From positions 1 to 64,000 of the forward strand of contig NZ_CP046391.1 in assembly GCF_012790675.1 (NCBI RefSeq): a DNA stretch of 64,000 nt, given 5' to 3'. This DNA comes from Anaplasma platys. GTDB taxonomy: Bacteria; Pseudomonadota; Alphaproteobacteria; Rickettsiales; Anaplasmataceae. Positions within the stretch are counted from its first letter, which is position 1. Each line of letters starts with the position of its first letter. The position numbers and the translations under genes were made by a program. The notes under the pieces were generated by a model, which did no database searches, had not been told where the DNA came from, and saw nothing but the letters and a program-made list of their open reading frames with translations. Below are positions 46,797-54,643 of the stretch, in pieces.

Positions 46797-47408
46797 CTAC
46801 GCTTTCCCCCCCCCCCCTAATACAAGTTCTGAGGCAACAGAAGACGGCGGGTCTTGTTTCCCGTTGTCCGATTTCACATTAGTTACGGTGTTCTTTGTGG
46901 CATTGAGCATCGTGGGTGTATTCCTAGGTGCCTCAACCATGATTTGTTCAATGCCAACCTCATGTCTAAAACTTTGCAATACCCGATTGCACCCACGAAG
47001 CATAAAACAATGCGCTATGAATACTTGGGTGCAGCCTATCAATGCTCTGGTAGATGTTTCTGTGCTCAGTGTGCCTCGCTGAGTTGCCAGGAGTGTTTGT
47101 GCTACTAATGCGGTATACGCTCCCAGTAACGTGGTGCCCCAAATGACACATAGCGCTTCCAGTGCAGCCCAACTAAACACATCCCGTAACTTTCCATGCC
47201 AGCCTAAACCACATGTCACGCGGGGGACTTTGGGGGATGATCCCATATTACTTGCGGGAAGGCTAGTAGCGCCGCTTTTGTGGCACATTCTACGTGTTCT
47301 TTTCTTCGTCCTCATAGCTCTCTCCTTCATACCTAGTGTATGTTTTTTCATACCGGTTTTTGTCATGCCGAGTATCAATGCATATTCCCTGTGGCAAGAC
47401 TGGGGCAC
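46797..47408 (-). CDS. Two-helix membrane protein, cluster member 1, poly-G C-terminus
   Basis: A product of up to 203 residues without a known family; the N-terminal 45 residues are strongly basic and may be over-extended (ATGs at residues 15, 20 and 32 offer shorter starts). Residues about 75-145 form the shared module: a polar lead (GKLRDVFSWAAL), one helix, a short loop (TQRGTLSTETST), a second helix, then a basic exit. A G12 tract at 46806-46817 encodes the final GGGG before KA-stop. Gain or loss of one G would replace the last residues and shift the stop by 10-17 codons. Confidence 0.6.
   Translation of the reverse strand: MPQSCHREYALILGMTKTGMKKHTLGMKERAMRTKKRTRRMCHKSGATSLPASNMGSSPKVPRVTCGLGWHGKLRDVFSWAALEALCVIWGTTLLGAYTALVAQTLLATQRGTLSTETSTRALIGCTQVFIAHCFMLRGCNRVLQSFRHEVGIEQIMVEAPRNTPTMLNATKNTVTNVKSDNGKQDPPSSVASELVLGGGGKA
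46806..46817. repeat. C12/G12 homopolymer tract within a coding 3' end
   Basis: Twelve consecutive C on the plus strand (G on the coding minus strand), encoding four glycines at the end of cluster member 1. Simple tracts of this length commonly vary by slipped-strand mispairing. Confidence 0.9.
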
Positions 47409-47619
47409 TGAGAACGCGGGGAAAGCTCATCACTGTGTCAAAATAGCAACAGTTCAGGTTCGCAGTAGCTGGGGGAATATCTTAAAAAACTCAACCACGA
47501 AGTAACCCCGTTCTTGCGATTACAAGGGCTTTTGCATGAAGTGCCGCACTTACCTGAAGCAGGGGCAGCACCCCGCCGCAGTGACAGGCTTAACCACTGG
47601 TGTGCCCCAACGAGCTTAG

Positions 47620-48156
47620 CTAGCAAGCCATGACGCGGTGAGTTACAACACTTTCTGCTTGGGCTGCTTGAAACGGCCCTGTCACTTGCTCTTTCAAGGC
47701 TGTCGGGTTTTTTTCGGGACCTGGGCCAGTGTCTCTGGCTGCCATTACCACACAGCAGGCCGCGTCCGGTGCAATCGTGGCTTCGTAGCGTGCAGTAGGA
47801 GACTTGCTTCTCTCAGAAGATGCAGCATTCTGCAAACGCGATTCACGCAAGTTCTCGTTGTCCAGCAGTGCATTGCAGGTTTCTCTAGCCAGTCGAAAGA
47901 CGATGCCATGGATCATCAGAGGTACCATTCCCAAAGCCATGAGGGCCAGTCCGCGTCCTGGGGACAATTCACCGCCATTCATAGCACCTATAACGTTGTT
48001 TTCATGTATCCAAACTGCAGTACCTGTTAACAGCAATGATGACGCCGCGACGCCACTAAGAGCTATACGATAAAATAAGGACTGCAACCTCCTGCTCCAA
48101 TTCCGTTGGCGTATTAAGTTTGATGCGCCTGCATCACATTCAGAACAACTAACCAT
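47620..48156 (-). CDS. Two-helix membrane protein, cluster member 2
   Basis: The 178-residue product has no known family. It has the shared module near residues 22-90: RLQSLFYRIAL, a first helix (GVAASSLLLTGTAVWIH), a loop (NGGELSPGR) and a second helix (GLALMALGMVPLMIHGIVF). A polar, poorly conserved C-terminal tail follows. Upstream on the coding strand are a G10 tract (67 bases before the ATG) and a short palindrome GGAGG-AAG-CCTCC (48165-48177) that could fold over a ribosome-binding-like GGAGG. Same strand and order as the other cluster genes. Confidence 0.65.
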   Translation of the reverse strand: MVSCSECDAGASNLIRQRNWSRRLQSLFYRIALSGVAASSLLLTGTAVWIHENNVIGAMNGGELSPGRGLALMALGMVPLMIHGIVFRLARETCNALLDNENLRESRLQNAASSERSKSPTARYEATIAPDAACCVVMAARDTGPGPEKNPTALKEQVTGPFQAAQAESVVTHRVMAC

Positions 48157-49150
48157 TATTTTCAGGAGGCTTCCTCCCCTTCCCCTTGAGGGTCCATATC
48201 TACAGTTTTTCGCATAAAATTACCCCCCCCCCACAACTTAGGCGATAAGAAAAGGGTACTACTTATGGTATTACTACACAAGTTGTTTAGCTGCATTACG
48301 CCTATGAAAGCGCTTTATACGCCACAGTGCGATTTCTGTTGCCGCATGTGAACACAACGTTCCGGCTGGTATTACCAAAGTAGAATGCCTGAAAGAGAGT
48401 TTCTTTTGGCTGAGGAAGTAGCATGGCCAGGGTGAGGGGCAATAAGAGCATAGTTCAAAAGGGTGCAATCCAATGCATCCAAAACTAGAATGAGCAGCTT
48501 GCAAGCGTGAAGAGTGCATGTGGTTACGCAGCGGCACGGGTTTGTGCGTACACCAAATGTCACGACGCTTCTTGCACTGTGTTGCGACGGGAAGATATAA
48601 TCATGCCCTGGCCCAGATTATCTACTGCCAATATGTGAGTTTCCAGGCGTAGCTCATGCCGCAATTTTAAATGGGGTTATTCGAGCGTACGGGTTAGGCT
48701 GCCTTGATTTCATTGCATTACGGGTTACTTGCTGCACTACGCTCAGGCTTTAGTGAAGGCTTTGTGGACACGTAATAAGACCTGCAGGCTGTCCACAGGT
48801 CGTCCATCACGCAGCACTGCCCTTTTTACCCGCTTATTTGTGGGGTTTCTCAGGTTTCAAAGGGCGTGAGTTTTAAATGCCAACGTATTCTGTGTGCTGC
48901 CACTCCGAACATGCTGTGAGTTACGGAAAAATGGCCACACTCACGCACACCTATTCCGTTGGCTCTATGGCCGAGGCCGGTATTAGACCCCTCAACTCTA
49001 CCCACGCCCCCGGCATGACTTACCTCAACTACATAGTTGAGAGGGGATACGTCAAGCGATGTAGCAGCCTCTAGAACCAGTGAATTCTTCGGCTACTCCG
49101 GAATCGCCAGCACTAATTCTACGACGGCGCCACAGCTGAGCGACCGTAAC
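48157..49150. other. Gene-free region within the membrane-protein cluster
   Basis: About 1 kb without a supported gene. A C10 tract lies at 48223-48232, upstream of cluster member 2, with a GGAGG hairpin near 48165-48177. Open frames such as 48877-49074 on the plus strand lack family features. The region may be a decayed paralogue, but no clear module remnant was identified. Confidence 0.4.
48223..48232. repeat. C10/G10 homopolymer tract upstream of cluster member 2
   Basis: Ten consecutive C on the plus strand, 67 bases upstream of the chosen start of cluster member 2 on the minus strand, a place where length change could alter promoter spacing. Confidence 0.88.
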
Positions 49151-49996
49151 TCAACAAGCAGTGTATCGGCTACTCCGGGAGAGCGAGTTTGTCTCTGTCA
49201 CTACGTAAGTCCTAAACCGCATACTCTCCACAGTAGCAGCATAAGGCTGTGCAGCTATTCCAGTGTCGGCATTTTTTGCGGAGCGGTCAAATCTAGTGTT
49301 TGCAGTAGTTGTATTCCACCATGATGCGACGTCAAAAAGCGGGTTTATCTCAGCAACGTGCTCTACATCGCCTGTGATCGTTAATGTGACATGGGGTGTA
49401 CTCACGCTCACAGGCTGTTGGTGTTCCGGTTTTTCTTCTGCACTAAGAGGCGGCACACTGTTTGTACTTTTTGTATACAAAACTTGCGCATCATTGTCCA
49501 CATTGTGCTTTTCACACGCTACGATCTTCGCCGCGTTGTCGGCAGCCGGGTCCATTGTGGATATACCAGACACCAAGTTCCTACTAGCGTTACGCTCTCT
49601 TGTACCAAGCAATGGTTTGCTCTCAGATATATCTTCCCACTGTTCCTTAAATACGCTCCTGTGGGTTCCAACATTTTTAGATATTCCAATTGCGCCTGTA
49701 GCTACAAGAGCAAACCCGATTACGGCAGCAACCCCAAGCAATATGCCGATACCAACCTTAGCAAAGACGGCGGTAGTGCCGTACTTGTAAGCACCATAAA
49801 AATGGTTCCACAATATAGCAGCAGCTACACACGCGGCAGCGACCACCACCAAACCTGCCACACAAAGTGCAACCCTAGTTTTTGCATCGTTGTCCCATGA
49901 GGAGCCTCTCTCTGTCGTTAACCATGCGTTCTCTTCTCGAGTAGGGACGGCACTGTACGTGTGTCCACCGCACCTCTTTGTTTTTGGTGTTTGCAT
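49151..49996 (-). CDS. Two-helix membrane protein, cluster member 3
   Basis: A 281-residue product from ATG 49996 (a TTG eight codons upstream keeps the frame and would add MLKLWYTV). The N-terminal 40 residues are polar. The shared module follows: TRVALCVAGLVVVAAACVAAAILWNHF, a loop, then VGIGILLGVAAVIGFALVATGA. The remaining 180 residues are hydrophilic, rich in S, T, N and V, with no domain recognised, and could be exposed. The first codons and leader are identical over 31 bases to those of member 4 (see the direct repeats). Confidence 0.8.
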   Translation of the reverse strand: MQTPKTKRCGGHTYSAVPTREENAWLTTERGSSWDNDAKTRVALCVAGLVVVAAACVAAAILWNHFYGAYKYGTTAVFAKVGIGILLGVAAVIGFALVATGAIGISKNVGTHRSVFKEQWEDISESKPLLGTRERNASRNLVSGISTMDPAADNAAKIVACEKHNVDNDAQVLYTKSTNSVPPLSAEEKPEHQQPVSVSTPHVTLTITGDVEHVAEINPLFDVASWWNTTTANTRFDRSAKNADTGIAAQPYAATVESMRFRTYVVTETNSLSRSSRYTAC

Positions 49997-50021
49997 AACC
50001 GTATACCACAACTTTAACAAC
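49991..50021 (-). repeat. 31-bp direct repeat, copy A (5' end of cluster member 3)
   Basis: Identical over 31 bases to 51050-51080; it begins TTGCATAACCGTATACCACA on the plus strand. It spans the start codon (CAT at 49994-49996) and the leader just upstream on the minus strand. Confidence 0.93.
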
Positions 50022-50230
50022 TAAAATATAGTAACAACTATGACCGCGCACCGCAAACACCCAGCCGGCTTTGCTGCCAGTAAAGGGCTCTACAAAATTT
50101 CTGAGATTAACAAATCGATAAACGCAACAGGGCGACTTTACTCCCGACACACTCCGTCCCAAGAAGACGTCGCCCTACACATCGGCCACCACCGGAATGA
50201 CCAATTCACACATCGCGGTGACCCTTACGA

Positions 50231-51055
50231 CTACCCCACCTGGGGCTGTGGAGCGGAGTAGCACAGTTCAGCATCTGGGGCAGTAACAATTATAGCAGCC
50301 GGCTTCGCCGCAAGTGTTCCCAAACAACTGTAGTTAGGGGTTTGTGTCCCTGGTAGCGTTTCCCATTCTTCGTTTGTCGCTGCTGCTGACAATGAAGAAG
50401 GTAGTGCATTTGGATCGTTTACAGCCCGCTCAGCACTATTGCGTTCCTCTCGTGTATGCAGATGTTGGTCTCTAACGTTTGGAGAAGCATCATGGCTGGG
50501 TAACTCCTGGCATTGTCCTTGCGCAAGGAGCACAAGGCTGGCAAGAGATACCACCACAGCTACAGCAAGCGCTACCCCTGCTATCCAATGAATGGCAGTA
50601 ACTGTGGAAGCCGCTATAGCAACATTATGCCAGAACATACCAAGACCTATGAGCGAGCTAGCTACCAAACCTCCAAGCGCTGTGCTCAGTGCAACTCTAA
50701 GATTTCCTTCTTTGCTCCATGGATCGGTGTACAATCCCAATTTGAGTAGCTCACTTTCGGATAGACCTGCACTTCGTGCGCGACGAACAGCGGCTGTGCG
50801 AGCGACATCCTTGTGCTTCATGCACGCAAACGCCACTAGACCCGCGAATGCTATCACTACAGCTAGACTTAGCGCCATCCCGATAGCAAATTGAGAAGCA
50901 GTAACCGTGGATGCTGCTAAAACTCCATGCCAATACATAGCCACAGCTACAAGTGACTTGATAGCCACAGCCAAGATTACCAGGGAAAGTACAATCTGAA
51001 GCTCGTTTTCTCTCGTTTTGCGGACTCCCCCTATTTCCATAGTTTGTGCTTGCAT
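50231..51055 (-). CDS. Two-helix membrane protein, cluster member 4, two module copies
   Basis: A 274-residue product from ATG 51055 (TTG 51079 alternative). The module is present twice: first at about residues 12-75 (LQIVLSLVILAVAIKSLVAVAMYWHG, STVTASQFAIGMALSLAVVIAFAGLVAF), second at about 120-185 (LRVALSTALGGLVASSLIGLGMFWHN, STVTAIHWIAGVALAVAVVVSLASLVLL). The two copies share WH and ASTVTA, so an internal duplication is clear. The tail (about 90 residues) is polar. Four helices are predicted. No known family. Confidence 0.82.
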   Translation of the reverse strand: MQAQTMEIGGVRKTRENELQIVLSLVILAVAIKSLVAVAMYWHGVLAASTVTASQFAIGMALSLAVVIAFAGLVAFACMKHKDVARTAAVRRARSAGLSESELLKLGLYTDPWSKEGNLRVALSTALGGLVASSLIGLGMFWHNVAIAASTVTAIHWIAGVALAVAVVVSLASLVLLAQGQCQELPSHDASPNVRDQHLHTREERNSAERAVNDPNALPSSLSAAATNEEWETLPGTQTPNYSCLGTLAAKPAAIIVTAPDAELCYSAPQPQVG

Positions 51056-51080
51056 AACCGTATACCACAACTTTAACAAC
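51050..51080 (-). repeat. 31-bp direct repeat, copy B (5' end of cluster member 4)
   Basis: Identical over 31 bases to 49991-50021, in the same place relative to the start codon (CAT at 51053-51055). Confidence 0.93.
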
Positions 51081-51230
51081 GCCCCGTGTGGTACCAGAGG
51101 TACTGCTGAAGTGCAAGTTTTTTTTCTTATTGTCAGGACGTTAAAAGTTAATTTTTAGCCTGTAGTTGGAAATGGTTTCCGTGGTAATAAGGCGTGCTCG
51201 CCCAAGCACTTACTTGCGGTTAGGCCTAAA

Positions 51231-51265
51231 AGTAAAAGGATGCCCTGAGAGTGGCAGGACATCCT
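51231..51265 (-). terminator. Rho-independent terminator after the 936-residue protein gene
   Basis: On the minus strand, a hairpin with arms AGGATG and CATCCT, an inner CCTG/CAGG pairing and a 7-base loop (51237-51265). It is followed by TTTTACTTTTA. It lies about 45 bases after the stop of the 936-codon gene and before the member 4 leader, so it would separate the two transcription units. Confidence 0.75.
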
Positions 51266-51311
51266 CTAAAATCAAGCCTGCACAGCGCACAATCCCGCTG
51301 TAAAGGTGGAG

Positions 51312-54122
51312 TTATGACGCCAATGAAGTAACTTGCGAAGGCGCAGATACGGCACTTGTGTGGGGTGCATCGATGCTCGAAGCAGGAGACAGTTGCAGAG
51401 GGTCACCTGAAGAATCAGAGCTTAACGGTGCAGTGTCATCACGGGCAGGTACTTTAATGCCATGCCCGATGGTTGGGGCTCCTACAGGATTGCTATTTTC
51501 TGCGGGAGAAAGGGTGACGATATTACCGTTGGCCAATGTTTTGGGTTCCGTGTCGGGTGCAGGTACATCGGCATCAAGTACATGTTGGCGTGGTGTTTGT
51601 AATTGTTTTCCTGGTAATCCATCAAAACCTGCAAGAGGCTTGGCTGGTGTTGTGCCGAACTGCTGGGGCGTGTTGCCTGAGGCAATTTCTCTATTAGGCA
51701 CTGCGCTGTCCTGCATTTCTTGTCCCATGATTGCAAAACGCAAGGCCCTTCTAGTAGCCGATACTTCACGTACCATCACAGTGCACATCGCCGCAGCTAC
51801 AACAACCATAAGGCAGGACAGTCCCACTCCCACAATTAAGTCACATTCAAACATGGATGCGGGGTCGCACATATGTCTGAGGTATGAAAAATAAGTAAGC
51901 CCCACGATTGATACCACGGTCATAGTTCCTAGAATTGTGCAAAGTGCATCACGAAAGGTCTGTGATAGCCTGCTTTGATATGCAACGCTTGTTGCAGTAG
52001 GCTGCGGATCCTCTGTGGTCGTAATTTGCGGATTATCTGCAGCAGGCTCAGAAGGCGATGGTGGGATGGTTAGTTCCTTGTTAACATTGATTAACGGTAG
52101 TGTTATTACTTCGTGATCCAAATGCAAGCTTTTGTCAGTAAATGAGGCATGAGCCGTGCACAGGGAATTTTTTACGTTTGTATCTACAGAATGACATAAA
52201 CCATTGCCTTCGATTGTGGTGAAGTGTTTGTGATTCTGCTTAGGAAGTGCTGATATGGCGTGGTTTTGGTCACTTGCTGCAACGATTACACCAGTATTTA
52301 TGGGGTTGTTGGCCGATGGTAAGGAGTGCGCTGTGTAGGGTGTTACTGGCGATCTAAGCGCTGTAGGAACCGGTGGTAGCGCTCGTGGTATTGCAGTGGC
52401 TGCACTTTGTGAATAAGTAAGAGAATTTTGTCCAGTTGCTTTGTTTTTTGTTTTAGTGTGGGCAAAAACTGCACTTTCTCGCATAATGCGAACAGTATTG
52501 GCTGGAGCACGGAGATTCTGCAATATTACTACGCATTGAACTTTTCCAGTTTCTAGGAAGTGGCGTACGTCTATTGAGTGTTTGGAAGTGAACCCTCGAT
52601 AAATAGCTTTTACGGTATTATCTTTAGGATTGCGGGCCGCCTTAGAAAAGAGTTTGCTGAGCGTGCTTAGGATTTGTGCTATTTGCTCTTTTGCATCTCT
52701 TGGAATTGCAGTTTTAGGGTCTGACATCACGCGGTGGCAGGCTTCATCGCAGATTAGGACATTAGGGGTATCACTTACAAATGTAGGGCGTTGTTTTTTC
52801 GGTTGGGTTCCTGCATCAAGTATGTGCAGCACCGTAACATCTGGTATTCCATTTACACTCTGCACGGTTTGCGCATACGCCATAACGCGGTGTTTGTTAC
52901 CAAATAAGACTTTGCCAGATGAGGTTAGCAAGTAAAGGTATTCTGCCAAGCTTTTCAAAGAGCATGCTTTCTTAGCATAAACTTGGGGATTGGGAGCAAT
53001 ACGCAATACAGTGCACAAGTTCTGTGAGACGTGCGCGGCTTCCACCACTATTTTACGCGCCGCCAGAAATTGTTTCAGCACCTGATAATACTCCACGTTT
53101 TTTACGACTGTGCAGATGTAAGGAAGAATAGAGGATGGCAGCGTTCCTGGAGATCCTACGTTCGATACCTCGAATAAGGTAAACATCGGCATTTTTATAG
53201 GTGGGGAAGAATTGTGTGAGAGAGTGCTGGATAGAGAAAAACTTTGAGCTTGTACTCCGTGGATAAAAACGCAACAGTTGATGGTTTGTTTGTAGTATAG
53301 TGTATCATCTTGTGGTGCGTCTGCGGGCTGCGATGGCCCCTCCTGCAATACTGTGCAACCAACCCCCAGTTTGTAAGGAGCAAGCGTTATGCCGTAATCT
53401 CTTGCGCTGTTGGCGAGTATACTGCGATATAGGGGTAAAAGCTGCATGTAAAACGCAACTTTATTAAGGCTTACGGCGTTATATAAGGCAAACTCCAGGG
53501 AGTATGCGTTAATAAGTGTGTTAGGAACTACTATACCGATTTCTAAGCTTTTAATGCGATTCTCAGTGATCCGTTCTAGGTTGCTAAGCTGTTGTTTTAT
53601 GTCCTCACCGGTGGCGGCAAAGAAATGTACGTTCTTGCCGGCATCATGGGTAGTCACGTGGACTAATGGGACCGTAGCGCGTTGTGTGTTTACGACCGGT
53701 GTTGCGTATTTGTAAGTTAGCGTCACAGCTTTACGCCACTCTTGTAGAATAGGAGGGGGCGTTTTATTCTGCGTTTTTAGTGTTGCCAGAAGAAATACGG
53801 GAATTACTAGGGCGTTAAAAAAGTTTGCCAATTGTAGAGCGCTTCTTGTGGTGAAGTCTTCTATGCTTTCTTTGCCATTCATCGCAGTTCTCATTACGAA
53901 TCTCAATCCGAGTTCTCCGTTACTAGAGAATGCGCAGTCGTGTTCGACGCTGAAGTCTATCCCGTGAGTTAGCTGTGAATGTGGCAGGCACTGCAAGTGG
54001 GGTGGCAGAGCCATAAGTGAAATTATGTTTTTTACTGTAGGCAATTCTAGCAGTAGCTTATTGGTATCAGTATGCTCCTTAGCCCTTTTCCTTATTTGTA
54101 ACGTGTTATATTTTCTTGCCAT
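51312..54122 (-). CDS. 936-residue membrane protein, cluster member 5
   Basis: A large protein with no recognised family. The N-terminus is basic (MARKYNTLQIRKRAKEH) without a signal peptide. Residues about 20-530 look like a folded soluble domain, mixed alpha/beta (RFVMRTAMNGKESIEDFTTRS; IVVPNTLINAYSLEFALYNAV; TPNVLICDEACHRV). Residues about 560-715 are low-complexity, rich in T, P, S and N. The shared two-helix module sits at about 725-790 (FRDALCTILGTMTVVSIVGLTYF; VGVGLSCLMVVVAAAMCTVMV). The last 145 residues are polar and disorder-like. A terminator follows. It could be a surface or secreted host-interaction protein (inference). Confidence 0.85.
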   Translation of the reverse strand: MARKYNTLQIRKRAKEHTDTNKLLLELPTVKNIISLMALPPHLQCLPHSQLTHGIDFSVEHDCAFSSNGELGLRFVMRTAMNGKESIEDFTTRSALQLANFFNALVIPVFLLATLKTQNKTPPPILQEWRKAVTLTYKYATPVVNTQRATVPLVHVTTHDAGKNVHFFAATGEDIKQQLSNLERITENRIKSLEIGIVVPNTLINAYSLEFALYNAVSLNKVAFYMQLLPLYRSILANSARDYGITLAPYKLGVGCTVLQEGPSQPADAPQDDTLYYKQTINCCVFIHGVQAQSFSLSSTLSHNSSPPIKMPMFTLFEVSNVGSPGTLPSSILPYICTVVKNVEYYQVLKQFLAARKIVVEAAHVSQNLCTVLRIAPNPQVYAKKACSLKSLAEYLYLLTSSGKVLFGNKHRVMAYAQTVQSVNGIPDVTVLHILDAGTQPKKQRPTFVSDTPNVLICDEACHRVMSDPKTAIPRDAKEQIAQILSTLSKLFSKAARNPKDNTVKAIYRGFTSKHSIDVRHFLETGKVQCVVILQNLRAPANTVRIMRESAVFAHTKTKNKATGQNSLTYSQSAATAIPRALPPVPTALRSPVTPYTAHSLPSANNPINTGVIVAASDQNHAISALPKQNHKHFTTIEGNGLCHSVDTNVKNSLCTAHASFTDKSLHLDHEVITLPLINVNKELTIPPSPSEPAADNPQITTTEDPQPTATSVAYQSRLSQTFRDALCTILGTMTVVSIVGLTYFSYLRHMCDPASMFECDLIVGVGLSCLMVVVAAAMCTVMVREVSATRRALRFAIMGQEMQDSAVPNREIASGNTPQQFGTTPAKPLAGFDGLPGKQLQTPRQHVLDADVPAPDTEPKTLANGNIVTLSPAENSNPVGAPTIGHGIKVPARDDTAPLSSDSSGDPLQLSPASSIDAPHTSAVSAPSQVTSLAS

Positions 54123-54129
54123 GCTATAC

Positions 54130-54461
54130 CTATATGATTTTCATCTCAAATGAAGCAGGTTGAGTTTCGCTAATTTCGTATTCATTTTTCCTAATGAGCC
54201 AAAAGGGTCCCTGCAGCAGGCGCTCTGGTATATAAAGCCCTCCCAGCCGGCTTTTTAGCTCACAAAGCATGTTCACGATACTATGAGTTTGGGTAGGATA
54301 TAGCGGAGAAAGAAGGTAAGCACAACCCTTTGTCGTTTTACAGAAAACTATATGAGATCGTAGAGTAACATACTGATAAGCCCTTATATTCTGGTTGCAT
54401 AGGAACTTGGAGATACGTGACTTTGCTTTATGAAATAAAGAAAAAGCATATGCTTTAAAGG
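54130..54461 (-). other. Open frame between tRNA-Leu and member 5, possibly a gene remnant
   Basis: The frame stays open from inside the tRNA to 54130 (TAG) and reads like protein (LLSPLYPTQTHSIVNMLCELK; ERLLQGPFWLIRKNEYEISE). There is no ATG, GTG or TTG between the tRNA end and the region near 54270. Only a GTG-AAC-ATG late in the frame could start it, giving about 50 residues. It stops 7 bases before the member 5 start. A decayed or non-canonically started gene is possible; a leader open by chance cannot be excluded. Confidence 0.35.
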
Positions 54462-54549
54462 AGTGCCCGAAAGAAGACTCGAACTTCCACGATCGCAAAG
54501 ATCACTAGCACCTGAAGCTAGCGCGTCTACCATTCCGCCATTCGGACGC
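54462..54549 (-). tRNA. tRNA-Leu(CAG)
   Basis: A class II tRNA of 88 bases on the minus strand. The D-arm sequence ATGGCGGAATGGTAGAC and a long variable arm (GATC/GATC) mark tRNA-Leu. The anticodon stem GCTAG/CTAGT-like arms close the loop TTCAGGT with anticodon CAG (codon CUG). The acceptor GCGTCCG/CGGGCAC has a C-A mismatch at pair 2-71 and a T-G wobble. CCA is not encoded. Confidence 0.9.
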
Positions 54550-54643
54550 AAGTACTGAAATTGGGTACAGCCGCCCCTGAATTCAGTTGATTCTTAAAGT
54601 TTACCAAGTATATTCGTGCAGTTATACACACAAAAGAGCCGGA

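Noticed and set aside
48877..49074. Plus-strand frame of 65 residues in the membrane cluster
   Set aside because: No family features and isolated orientation; treated as chance.
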